From an uncultured Phascolarctobacterium sp. (GTDB lineage Bacteria; Bacillota; Negativicutes; Acidaminococcales; Acidaminococcaceae), in NCBI GenBank assembly GCA_958448515.1, contig CAUDEF010000001.1:1-64000 (forward strand): a stretch of 64,000 bases of DNA, in the 5' to 3' direction. This document shows, piece by piece, positions 7,498 through 15,848 of the stretch; the stretch's first letter is position 1; each line of letters opens with the position of its first letter. Below the pieces are notes generated by a model. It did no database searches. It was not told where the DNA came from and saw only the letters and a list, made by a program, of their open reading frames with translations. The position numbers and the translations under genes were made by a program.

Positions 7498-9510
7498 TTA
7501 GCTGCGCACAAGCCTTAAAAACTCTGCTTCATCAATTACTTTTACTCCTAAAGATTCAGCTTTTTCCAGCTTGCTGCCAGCTTCTGCTCCGGCAATAACA
7601 TAATCAGTTTTTTTACTTACACTGCCGCTTACTTTGGCACCCACCTCCTGAGCCATAGTTTTGGCTTCTGCTCTGCCTAAAGTGGGCAAAGTGCCTGTAA
7701 AAACAAGTGTTTTGCCAAAGAAGGGATTAGCTTTATTTACGGCTTGCACGGTAAATTCCATTTTAAGCCCTGCAGCCTGTAAACGCTCCAGCAAATCAAT
7801 ATTAGTCGGAACAGACATCCAGGTAACAACACTTTCAGCAATTTTTCCGCCAATATCTTTAATTTCAGCAAGCTGTTCAGGCTCGGCCTGCATTATTTTT
7901 TCAATACTGCCAAATTCAGCTGCCAGAATGCGTGCCACTTTAGCGCCAACATGACGAATACCCAAAGCAAAAAGTAATCTGTCCAGCTCATTTTCCCTGC
8001 TGGCTGCAATTGCCTTCAGCAAATTATCTGCAGATTTTTCTCCCATGCGGTCTAAACTAACTAAGTCTTCTTTTGCAAGGCTGTATAAATCTGCTGCGTC
8101 TTTTACCAGTCCTGCATCCAGCAGCTGATTAATAACAGACGGACCGCAGCCTTCAATATTCATGGCATCACGGCTTACAAAATGAATAAGTCCCTCTCTG
8201 CCTAAAGCAGGACAATGAGCATTAGTACATCTTATAGCGGCCTCACTGCCCTGACGCGCTACCTGCCAGCCACATTCCGGGCAAGTCTCAGGAATTATAA
8301 CCTGCGTTTCTTCTCCGGTACGTTTATCTAATACCACACGCACCACTTCCGGTATAATTTCACCGGCCTTATTGATAATTACTCTGTCACCAATGCGAAT
8401 ATCTTTTTCACGGATAAAATCCTCATTATGCAGTGTTGCGCGGCTTACAGTACTTCCGGAAAGTTTTACCGGTGTCAGTACCGCCGTAGGGGTAAGCACG
8501 CCTGTGCGTCCAACACGCCATACAATATCTTCAAGTACTGTTTCAGTCTGTTCGGGAGGATATTTAAAAGCAATTGCCCAGCGTGGATCTTTGCCTGTAG
8601 CACCCAAAATGCGCTGCTGATAAACGTCATTAACCTTGATAACAGCACCATCAGTATCATAAGCCAGACTGCGTCTTTTTTCATCAAATTCATTGATAAA
8701 GGCTATTGCTTCGCCGATATTTTGCACCACGCGATAATTTTCACTTACTTTAAAGCCGTATTTTGCCAGCATTGCCAGTGATTCGCTGTGTTTTTCCTTA
8801 GCTCCGTCGCCAACATAATAAGCAAAAAAGCTTAAAGCACGTTTAGCCGTTACCTGTGGATCAAGCTGACGCAGACTGCCTGCTGCCGCATTACGCGGAT
8901 TGGCAAATTCACTTTCACCTGCTTCGGCACGCTCTTCATTAAGGCGCATAAACTCATGCCGCGGCATATACACCTCACCGCGTACATCTAACAGTTCCGG
9001 CAGTTCTTCTCCGTCTGCTGGCTTTAAAACCAGAGGAATGCTGCGGATAGTGCGTACATTAGCCGTAACATTTTCACCAGTCACACCATCACCGCGGGTG
9101 GCCGCCCTTACCAGTCTGCCGTTTTCATAAATCAAACTGCAGGCCAAACCGTCAATTTTCGGTTCCATTACATACTCTATTTTGCTGCCTTCAGGCAAAC
9201 TGTTGCGTACACGCTCGTCAAAAGCTTTCAGCTCATCTTCTGAAAACGCATTGCCAAGGCTCAGCAAAGGTGTAAGATGGCGCACCTCGGTAAACTCCGG
9301 AGATACCTTGCCGCCTACGCGCATTGTAGGAGAATCTGCCGGCACCTCTTCAGGATACATGGCCTCAATCTCTCTCAGCCTTACAGTCAGCCTGTCATAT
9401 TCGGCATCAGTAATCTCGGGCGCATCCATTACATAATATAAATATTCGTGATGTCGTATTTCACTGCGCAGATGTTCAGCTTCTGCAAGCAGTGCTTTTT
9501 TATCATCCAT
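7498..9510 (-). CDS. ligA: NAD+-dependent DNA ligase
   Basis: Seals nicks in replication and repair using NAD+. About 670 residues, the usual LigA length, with domains in order: Ia and adenylation domain with the catalytic KIDG lysine motif (EPKIDGLACSL), OB fold, four-cysteine zinc finger (CPEC...CTNAHC), helix-hairpin-helix repeats, and a C-terminal BRCT domain (FFGKTLVFTGTLPTLGR...KVSGSVSKKTDYVIAG). The ATG at 9510 follows GGAGGG and is preferred over an in-frame upstream GTG. It lies directly downstream of pcrA, the common Firmicute pcrA-ligA arrangement. Confidence 0.96.
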   Translation of the reverse strand: MDDKKALLAEAEHLRSEIRHHEYLYYVMDAPEITDAEYDRLTVRLREIEAMYPEEVPADSPTMRVGGKVSPEFTEVRHLTPLLSLGNAFSEDELKAFDERVRNSLPEGSKIEYVMEPKIDGLACSLIYENGRLVRAATRGDGVTGENVTANVRTIRSIPLVLKPADGEELPELLDVRGEVYMPRHEFMRLNEERAEAGESEFANPRNAAAGSLRQLDPQVTAKRALSFFAYYVGDGAKEKHSESLAMLAKYGFKVSENYRVVQNIGEAIAFINEFDEKRRSLAYDTDGAVIKVNDVYQQRILGATGKDPRWAIAFKYPPEQTETVLEDIVWRVGRTGVLTPTAVLTPVKLSGSTVSRATLHNEDFIREKDIRIGDRVIINKAGEIIPEVVRVVLDKRTGEETQVIIPETCPECGWQVARQGSEAAIRCTNAHCPALGREGLIHFVSRDAMNIEGCGPSVINQLLDAGLVKDAADLYSLAKEDLVSLDRMGEKSADNLLKAIAASRENELDRLLFALGIRHVGAKVARILAAEFGSIEKIMQAEPEQLAEIKDIGGKIAESVVTWMSVPTNIDLLERLQAAGLKMEFTVQAVNKANPFFGKTLVFTGTLPTLGRAEAKTMAQEVGAKVSGSVSKKTDYVIAGAEAGSKLEKAESLGVKVIDEAEFLRLVRS

Positions 9511-9533
9511 ATTCCAGCCCTCCACTAAGGCAT

Positions 9534-11741
9534 TTATATTTTTTTCAAAACAGCATACTTGGTAAGCAAGCTGCGCACACCTGCTCCGGCAAAGGCAACC
9601 ATTACTTCCTGTCCGTCAGCAGTAGCCTTAACACTTACCACAGTACCATTACCCCATTTGCTGTGAGCAACCTTATCGCCAGCCTTAAACTCACTGCCTG
9701 CAGAATTATCCTTCGGCATAAAGCTGGACTTGCCGGATAAAAACCAGTTAGCTGTAACAGGCTTGTTAAATCCGGTCTGTTCTTCTCTGAAAGTCTGTCT
9801 TTTTACAACAGGACGTTTAAAAATATGTATCAGTCCACGGGGAACTTCCTGCAAAAATCTTGATGCAGGATAAGAAACTGTATGACCAAAAATAGTACGC
9901 ATTTTGGCATTACTCATAAAAAGATTCTTTTCTGCACGGGTAATACCCACATAGCATAAGCGGCGCTCTTCTTCTACCTCATTCTCGTCCATCAATGTGC
10001 GGGCATGAGGGAAAATGCCTTCTTCCATGCCTACTAAAAATACAGTTGGAAATTCCAGACCTTTGGCTGAATGCAGCGTCATTAAAGTTATGGCATCTTC
10101 TCCAAGCTCCGCATCGTCAATATCCGATACCAACGCTACATTACCCAGGAAATTTTCCAAAGTATCTTCTTCGCCGTTTTTGGCAAAATCCTCTGCCACA
10201 GAAAGCAGTTCCATCAAATTGTCAATTCGGCTCTGATCCTGAACATTCTTGCTCAGACGCAATTCCTCAATATAGCCTGTTTTGTTCATTAAATCTTCAA
10301 TAAGCTGTTTTACAGGAACTTCTTCTGCCTGGCTCATCATTTCAAAAATAATACTTGCCAGCTCATCAAGCTTACTGCTGAATCGTGTATTTACTCCGGG
10401 CACAGAAGCAGAATTGGACACTACTTCAAACAGGCTCATATCATTTTCAGCAGCGTAAGCCTGCAGTCTTCCCAAAGTTGCGTCGCCGATACCTCTTTTA
10501 GGCACATTGATAATACGCAGTAAGCTTAAAGAGTCATTAGGATTAAAAATAACTCTCAGATAAGCAATAATGTCTTTAATTTCTTTGCGTTCATAAAACT
10601 TGGTACCGCCTACCATATTATAGCTGATACCGCTTTTTATCAGCATTTCTTCAAAAACACGGGACTGGGTATTAGTGCGGTACAAAATAGCCATATCACC
10701 CAGTTTCTGGTTTTGTTCCTGCTGCAGTTTCTGCATCTGCTCAACAACAAATCTGGCTTCATCTCTTTCGTCCATGGCCTGAAAATAAGTAATTTCCCTG
10801 CCATTGCCGTTATCAGTCCACAAATTCTTCGGCTTTCTTCCAGTATTATTATCAATAACGGCATTGGCTGCGTCCAAAATCACCTGAGTACTGCGATAAT
10901 TCTGTTCCAGCTTAATCAGCTTGGCATCAGGATAATCCTTTTCAAAGTCAAGGATATTCTGAATATCAGCTCCGCGCCAGCCGTAAATACTCTGGTCCGC
11001 GTCACCAACCACACAGATATTTCTGTGTTTGGCAGCTAAAATCTTAGTCAGCAAATATTGAGCATGGTTAGTATCCTGATATTCGTCAACCATTAAATAA
11101 TCAAATTTATTCTGATATTTTTCTCTTACTTCTTCATTTTCCTGTAATAATTTTAAGGTTAAAAGAAGCAGATCATCAAAATCAACTGCATTATTCTGCA
11201 TTAATTTAGCTGCATAACGCTCATAAATCTGAGCAACCTTCTGATCATAAAAATCATTGGCAGCCTTGGCGTAATCAATGGGAGAAAGCAGCTGATTTTT
11301 AGCATTGCTGATTCTGCTGATTATACCGGATGGCTGAAAACGCTTTTCATCCAGATTCATTTCTTTTAAAATCTGCTTAATCAGACTCTGACTGTCTGAT
11401 ATATCATAAATGGCAAAGTTACGTTCATAGCCATCCAGTTTATCAATATCCATACGCAGCACGCGATGACAAAAAGCATGAAAAGTAAACAGCCACACAT
11501 CCGCTGCAGCAGCTCCTGCCATTTTGTCAACACGTTCACGCATTTCTCCTGCCGCTTTATTTGTAAAAGTAATGGCAAGTATTCTGTATGGACGCACGCC
11601 CTGATTCAAAAGATGCGCAATACGGCAAGTCAGTACCTTGGTCTTTCCGCTTCCGGCACCTGCCAGAATAAGCATAGGTCCTTCTATAGTCTGTACTGCC
11701 AGAGCCTGTTCCTTATTTAACCCGATTAAAGTATCGCTCAT
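9534..11741 (-). CDS. pcrA: ATP-dependent DNA helicase PcrA (UvrD/Rep family)
   Basis: Superfamily 1A 3'-to-5' helicase of replication and repair, 735 residues. Visible motifs: Q-motif LNKEQALAV, Walker A GAGSGKT (29-35), motif II DEYQDTNHAQY, motif III DADQSIYGWRGAD, motif IV QNYRS, and motifs V/VI TLHSAKGLEFP and VGITRAEKNL. The C-terminus has the Tudor-like segment (GDKVAHSKWGNGTVV) that binds RNA polymerase in Gram-positive PcrA. It forms an operon with ligA, 23 bases downstream. Confidence 0.96.
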   Translation of the reverse strand: MSDTLIGLNKEQALAVQTIEGPMLILAGAGSGKTKVLTCRIAHLLNQGVRPYRILAITFTNKAAGEMRERVDKMAGAAAADVWLFTFHAFCHRVLRMDIDKLDGYERNFAIYDISDSQSLIKQILKEMNLDEKRFQPSGIISRISNAKNQLLSPIDYAKAANDFYDQKVAQIYERYAAKLMQNNAVDFDDLLLLTLKLLQENEEVREKYQNKFDYLMVDEYQDTNHAQYLLTKILAAKHRNICVVGDADQSIYGWRGADIQNILDFEKDYPDAKLIKLEQNYRSTQVILDAANAVIDNNTGRKPKNLWTDNGNGREITYFQAMDERDEARFVVEQMQKLQQEQNQKLGDMAILYRTNTQSRVFEEMLIKSGISYNMVGGTKFYERKEIKDIIAYLRVIFNPNDSLSLLRIINVPKRGIGDATLGRLQAYAAENDMSLFEVVSNSASVPGVNTRFSSKLDELASIIFEMMSQAEEVPVKQLIEDLMNKTGYIEELRLSKNVQDQSRIDNLMELLSVAEDFAKNGEEDTLENFLGNVALVSDIDDAELGEDAITLMTLHSAKGLEFPTVFLVGMEEGIFPHARTLMDENEVEEERRLCYVGITRAEKNLFMSNAKMRTIFGHTVSYPASRFLQEVPRGLIHIFKRPVVKRQTFREEQTGFNKPVTANWFLSGKSSFMPKDNSAGSEFKAGDKVAHSKWGNGTVVSVKATADGQEVMVAFAGAGVRSLLTKYAVLKKI

Positions 11742-12051
11742 TGTTACCTCCGGTTTATAGTCTGTCTTAAATCTGTTCGTCTAAATATTATACCACACAT
11801 AACACCCCTGCCCGAGAAAACTTTTCGCCCAATTTGTATCATGATATAATAGACGAAACAAAATTGCAGAGAATTACATAATCTGCTTTTGCCGGCACTT
11901 AGTTATTTTATGTATGAAAGAATATATTTTATTTGCCGGAACTATCGCGTCTTTTGCCGTTTTCTAAAGTTATCACAGCTAATTGAATTTTTTGATGGTG
12001 TTAAATACAACATGCTTAATGCACAAAACAAATAATATTACAGGAGCTATT
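11742..12051. other. 310-base gap between pcrA and the ttcA-like gene
   Basis: On the plus strand a -10 TATAAT occurs at 11845-11850 with only a weak -35 (TTTTCG near 11822). Downstream, the 7-mer TTTGCCG occurs three times (11888-11894, 11932-11938, 11953-11959). This gives an apparent 5' leader of about 190 nucleotides before the ttcA-like start. I do not recognise a known riboswitch or other RNA in it. Confidence 0.45.
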
Positions 12052-12852
12052 ATGAAACAAAAAGAAATCTATGTACCTGCAGACAATTTAAGCAAACTCT
12101 GGCGGGCAATTATTGAATTTGATATGCTCTCTCCGGGAGATAAAATTTTAATAGGCTTAAGCGGAGGCAAAGACAGTATGTTTTTAACAGCCGCTTTGGC
12201 AGAAATAAAAAAATACTCGCCCATACCGTTTGAGCTGGCCTGTTATACTGTAAACGCAATGTTTGCACCTGACTTTCCCAAAAAAGAACTGGAGGAATTC
12301 TGCGCTCATTATGGCTTAAAGCATTACAGCGATGATGTAGATGTTATGGCAGCATGGCAAAACAAAGGCAGCAGTCCCTGTTTTACCTGCGCCTATTTCA
12401 GAAGAGCAGCTACTAACAGACGTGCTCTTGAACTTGGCTTTAATAAAGTTGCCCTTGCCCATCATCACGATGATGCAGTAGAAACATTTTTTATGAATCT
12501 GGTTACATCAGGGCAGCTGCGCACTTTTTTGCCAGTTACACCTCTCAGCCGTACAGGTCTTACTGTACTGCGCCCACTGCTGTATTATCGCGAAGCAGAA
12601 ATTCGCCAGCTTGTAAGTGAACTGAATATCATGCCGCTGAAAAACCCCTGTCCCTATGACGGACACACAACAAGGCAGGATATTAAAGAGCATATTGCCA
12701 GCTTAGATAAGCAGTATCCTGAAATTTACGAACATCTGGCAGCAGCCATGCGCTGCAGCGAAAATCAGGAACTGTGGCCGCAAAAACTGGGACAAAAAGA
12801 ACTGGCTGGCAAATTCAAAGATTTTTGGAGGAAGAGAGCTCCTAACGTTTAA
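12052..12852 (+). CDS. TtcA-like tRNA 2-thiolation protein (PP-loop ATPase with Fe-S cysteines)
   Basis: A 266-residue cytoplasmic PP-loop ATPase of the TtcA/TtuA group, which adenylate a tRNA base and introduce sulfur (in TtcA, 2-thiocytidine 32). The PP-loop SGGKDS is at residues 37-42. The cysteines expected to hold the [4Fe-4S] cluster are C110 and C113 (CFTC) with C200 (NPCPYDG), matching the TtcA pattern. The HHHDDAVETFFMNL segment is also typical. The ATG at 12052 has AGGAGC upstream; the open frame extends further but lacks a ribosome site. The exact tRNA target is uncertain, because Firmicute homologues are little characterised. Confidence 0.8.
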   Translation: MKQKEIYVPADNLSKLWRAIIEFDMLSPGDKILIGLSGGKDSMFLTAALAEIKKYSPIPFELACYTVNAMFAPDFPKKELEEFCAHYGLKHYSDDVDVMAAWQNKGSSPCFTCAYFRRAATNRRALELGFNKVALAHHHDDAVETFFMNLVTSGQLRTFLPVTPLSRTGLTVLRPLLYYREAEIRQLVSELNIMPLKNPCPYDGHTTRQDIKEHIASLDKQYPEIYEHLAAAMRCSENQELWPQKLGQKELAGKFKDFWRKRAPNV

Positions 12853-12908
12853 GCTATGTAACATATTTATCATAATTTCATCTCTATGAAATTCTTTTAT
12901 TTTTAAAT

Positions 12909-12937
12909 TTGACAATCCTTAAATTTTTAAATATCAT
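12909..12937 (+). promoter_or_regulatory. Promoter of the M20 peptidase operon
   Basis: TTGACA (12909-12914) and TATCAT (12932-12937) with a 17-base spacer. Transcription near 12944 would give a leader of about 125 nucleotides containing the terminator hairpin at 13006-13036. Confidence 0.65.
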
Positions 12938-12992
12938 TTATTTTGTATTTATATAAAATTAAACTTGCATCTTTATTACAATTTTATAACGT

Positions 12993-13045
12993 GGGATTGA
13001 GAGTAAGAGTATATGTACCTTGTGTACGTATGCTCTTTTTTATTT
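12993..13045 (+). terminator. Leader terminator with a GATTGAGAGTA motif upstream of the M20 peptidase operon
   Basis: A near-perfect hairpin (AGAGTATATGTAC, loop CTTGT, GTACGTATGCTCT; 13006-13036, with two G-U pairs) runs into TTTTTTATTTTT, an intrinsic terminator inside the 5' leader. It is preceded and overlapped by GGGATTGAGAGTAAGAGTA (12993-13011), rich in NAG triplets. The 11-mer GATTGAGAGTA also occurs in the transcribed strand of the madA leader at 25408-25418, and both hairpins carry GTATATG and GTATGCTCT. This suggests control by the same antiterminator (inference). Confidence 0.7.
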
Positions 13046-13068
13046 TTAATTTAGGAGGGTGTAAAAAT

Positions 13069-14232
13069 ATGCAAAAAGAAAAATGTTTTACGTTTATCGA
13101 CGAAAACAGAGAAAACATGCTTAATTTATGGGAAGAACTTGTTAACATCGACAGTGGTTCTGACTATAAAGAAGGCGTAGATGCAGTAGTACAGAAAGTT
13201 GCTGATATTCTTACAGCTATCGGCGGAAAAACTAAAATTATCAGCAATCAGAAAGCTGGCAATATGCTCGTAAGCGAATTTGGCGATACTTCAAAGCCTT
13301 TCATAATCCTGACTGGCCATTTGGATACTGTTTTCAATAAAGTTGGTACAGCTAAAGAAAGACCTTTCACCATTAAAGAAGGAAAAGCTTATGGACCTGG
13401 TGCCCTCGATATGAAGGGCGGTATTGTAATCTTGCTGCATGTACTTAAGGCACTGATGCAAAACGATTATACCAGCCATCCCATCAAAGTTATTTTGCTT
13501 GGCGATGAAGAAATAGCTCATATTAACAGTAATGCGGCTGAAATCATGCTTGAAGAATCAAAAGGTGCGTTTGCAGCATTTAACTTTGAGACAGGTTTTA
13601 TGGATGACAGTATTGTTGTTGCACGCAAAGGTGTTATGCGCTTTCAGCTTGAAACATTTGGCAGAGGTGCACATGTAGGCAATGACCCCGAAAACGGAAG
13701 AAGTGCAGTAAAAGAACTGGCTCATAAAATTCTTGATATAGAATCTTTAACAGATCTTCCTAACGGTATTAACTTAAATGTTGGCGTTATTGAAGGCGGT
13801 ACTGTAGCTAATGCTACTCCTGCATACGCAAAAATGATATGTGATATGCGCTATACAGACCCTGCAACAGTTCCGGAAAAGCTTGAACAATTTAAAAATA
13901 TTACAGAAAAAGTTTATGTCAAAGATGTCACCACAAAAATGACAGTTTTATCGGAAATGCCGCCTATGGTATATCTTGATGAAAGCAAAAAATTATTCAG
14001 TTTTGTTAAAAATATTTATGAAAGCGAAGGTTTCGGCTCACCTGAACCTATATCTGTAGGCGGTGGCTCTGATTCAGCCTATACAACTGCTGCCGGAATA
14101 CCAACAATGTGTGCAATGGGTGTCAAAGGAGCAAGAAATCATACTGTTGAAGAATTTGCTGACGTTGAATCATTATTTATGCGAGCAAAATTAATGATAT
14201 CTATTTTATTACAAATACAGAAGGAGTTTTAA
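13069..14232 (+). CDS. M20-family zinc metallopeptidase (glutamate carboxypeptidase / CPG2-like)
   Basis: A 387-residue cytoplasmic M20 amidohydrolase/peptidase. Metal and catalytic motifs are in place: GHLDTVF (H84, D86), GALDMKGG (D114) and GDEE (E147 as general base and E148 as ligand). A dimerisation-domain histidine follows in GRGAHVGNDPENG, and GGGSDSAYTTAAGIPT comes near the C-terminus. The family hydrolyses N-acyl or C-terminal amino acid amide bonds; the closest type is carboxypeptidase G2. The start follows AGGAGGGTG. Upstream is a leader terminator; immediately downstream are two SpmA/SpmB-like membrane proteins, suggesting uptake and cleavage of a small amidated or peptide substrate. 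Confidence 0.88.
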   Translation: MQKEKCFTFIDENRENMLNLWEELVNIDSGSDYKEGVDAVVQKVADILTAIGGKTKIISNQKAGNMLVSEFGDTSKPFIILTGHLDTVFNKVGTAKERPFTIKEGKAYGPGALDMKGGIVILLHVLKALMQNDYTSHPIKVILLGDEEIAHINSNAAEIMLEESKGAFAAFNFETGFMDDSIVVARKGVMRFQLETFGRGAHVGNDPENGRSAVKELAHKILDIESLTDLPNGINLNVGVIEGGTVANATPAYAKMICDMRYTDPATVPEKLEQFKNITEKVYVKDVTTKMTVLSEMPPMVYLDESKKLFSFVKNIYESEGFGSPEPISVGGGSDSAYTTAAGIPTMCAMGVKGARNHTVEEFADVESLFMRAKLMISILLQIQKEF

Positions 14233-14233
14233 A

Positions 14234-14884
14234 ATGGATACTAAAAACACTGTCGATTATGAACATAAACTTACATGGAGAGGATGGCTTTCCTTTATTT
14301 TTATTGCCTTATCTTTTTCAGGAATTTTAAAAGATATGGGTCCCTGGAGTGCCTTGGATTTTACTGTACAAATTGGTAAATTTGGACAAATTGCAGAAAG
14401 CGGTAATTTTGTGGGCAAAGGAGGTTTTGGAGCAGCCCAAGGCTTTATGGTTGGCCTTACTTTGGTCCCTACAGTTATATTGGCTTTAGGATTGGTTCGA
14501 GTTGTCGAATCTCAGGGAGCACTGCTTGCTGCTGAACGTGCAATCAGACCGATTCTGAAACCACTGATGGGTCTGCCTGGATGTGTAGGACTTGCTTTAA
14601 TAAGCAGCTTTACAACTACAGATGTTGGTGCAGCTATCAGCAGACAGCTTTACGAAGAAGGAAAAATCACTGATGATGAACGTACAGTCTTTGTTGCCTA
14701 TCAGTACGCTGCAAGCGGCACATTAGTCAATACTGTAAACAGTGGTGCACCATTAATACCTATTTCACTTTTATCTTTTGGCGTAATACTTGTAGTAGAA
14801 GTAATAGTAAAAATTATAGGTGCCAATTTAGTCAGATTTTATTTAATGTTAAGAAGAAAGCGCTCTTCAGGAGGTAAAATATAG
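14234..14884 (+). CDS. Nucleoside-recognition (Gate) domain membrane protein, YjiH/SpmA-like
   Basis: A 216-residue integral membrane protein with a nucleoside-recognition/Gate domain, as in SpmA, FeoB and YjiH. The stretch LGLVRVVESQGALLAAERAIRPILKPLMGLPG followed by SSFTTTDVGAAI is typical. It starts one base after the M20 peptidase stop. Together with the next gene it forms a two-protein pair like E. coli YjiH/YjiG, which is also encoded beside a dipeptidase gene (iadA). A transport role for a peptide-like substrate is therefore plausible but unproven. Confidence 0.75.
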   Translation: MDTKNTVDYEHKLTWRGWLSFIFIALSFSGILKDMGPWSALDFTVQIGKFGQIAESGNFVGKGGFGAAQGFMVGLTLVPTVILALGLVRVVESQGALLAAERAIRPILKPLMGLPGCVGLALISSFTTTDVGAAISRQLYEEGKITDDERTVFVAYQYAASGTLVNTVNSGAPLIPISLLSFGVILVVEVIVKIIGANLVRFYLMLRRKRSSGGKI

Positions 14885-15375
14885 TGAATAATAATACTGA
14901 AGTCAGACGAAAAACTATCCTTGAAGAATTTATGGCTGGATGTAAAAAGGGTTTTTATATAGGTGTTGAAAATATTATTCCGGCCATGATTCTGGCATAT
15001 GTCCTGATTGTATTTCTTAAAACTACCGGTCTCATGGATATTATCAGCACTATAGTTGCACCAGTTATGGCTCTTTTTGGTTTACCAGGAGAAGCCATAA
15101 TTGTTCTTATATCCGCATTCTTTGCTAAAGCAGCCGGTGCTGCAACAGCCGCGTCACTTTATGCATCAGGCAGTATTAATGCAGCTCAGGCAACTATTCT
15201 TTTCCCGGCAACAATAACCATGGGAACCCTTATAGCACATTTTGCACGCTGCGTTCTTACCTCAGGCGCTAACCCCAAACACCATACTTTACTCTTATTT
15301 ATACCAATTGTGGATGCTGTTCTTTCCATGATCATCGTTCGAATAATTTTAAATTTTATGGGAATCTCCGTTTAA
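14884..15375 (+). CDS. Nucleoside-recognition (Gate) domain membrane protein, YjiG/SpmB-like
   Basis: A 163-residue partner of the preceding protein: an integral membrane Gate-domain protein with the segment MAGCKKGFYIGVENIIPAMILAYVLI and a later ISAFFAKAAGAATAASLY stretch. The GTG start overlaps the previous stop by one base (TAGTG) with GGAGG upstream, so the pair is translationally coupled. A symmetrical terminator follows. The function is presumably a two-component transporter with its partner (inference). Confidence 0.75.
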   Translation: MNNNTEVRRKTILEEFMAGCKKGFYIGVENIIPAMILAYVLIVFLKTTGLMDIISTIVAPVMALFGLPGEAIIVLISAFFAKAAGAATAASLYASGSINAAQATILFPATITMGTLIAHFARCVLTSGANPKHHTLLLFIPIVDAVLSMIIVRIILNFMGISV

Positions 15376-15409
15376 AAAAAAGCATTAGCCAAAAGGCTAA
15401 TGCTTTTTT
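15374..15409. terminator. Bidirectional intrinsic terminator
   Basis: Perfect stem AAAAAAAGCATTAGCC / GGCTAATGCTTTTTT with an AAAA loop, shared by the M20 operon (rightward) and the end of the malonate cluster (leftward). Confidence 0.9.
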
Positions 15410-15833
15410 ACCATTGAGCAGGTATTTCACTTATCTCTCCTGCAACAAACATAATATTATTTACAGTGCAAATCAAATTGTCAGTATCATCACGTATTTC
15501 AGAAGCTATATTGATTGTAGATTGACCCTTATGAACTATTGTGCTTTTTGCTGTCAATTTTCCCATACCACGGATATTGCTTATATAATTTATATTCATA
15601 CTCAAAGTCTGAGCCATCTTGCCGACAGAAGCGCAGGTAATACCAGTCAAAGAGTCTGCCAGAGCAGCCATAGCACCCCCATGGACACCAAGCCAATGAT
15701 TGGTGTGTATATCAAAATCAATAGGCATTTCTAAAGTTGTTCCACCACAATGCACTTCTTTGATGCTTATCTTAAGAACATTCATAAATGCATTGCCGCT
15801 CCACATATTTCTGATAATTTCTTCAGGACTCAT
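15408..15833 (-). CDS. PaaI-type hotdog-fold thioesterase
   Basis: A 141-residue hotdog-fold protein with the PaaI/YdiI-type active site motif NHWLGVHGGAMAALADS (residues about 46-62). Such enzymes hydrolyse acyl-CoA or acyl-ACP thioesters. It is the last gene of the leftward malonate cluster, 16 bases after the AEC transporter, with AAGGAGATT before the ATG. A role in clearing acyl-CoA or mis-acylated carrier during malonate use is possible but only inferred from position. Confidence 0.8.
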   Translation of the reverse strand: MSPEEIIRNMWSGNAFMNVLKISIKEVHCGGTTLEMPIDFDIHTNHWLGVHGGAMAALADSLTGITCASVGKMAQTLSMNINYISNIRGMGKLTAKSTIVHKGQSTINIASEIRDDTDNLICTVNNIMFVAGEISEIPAQW

Positions 15834-15848
15834 ACTTTAATCTCCTTC

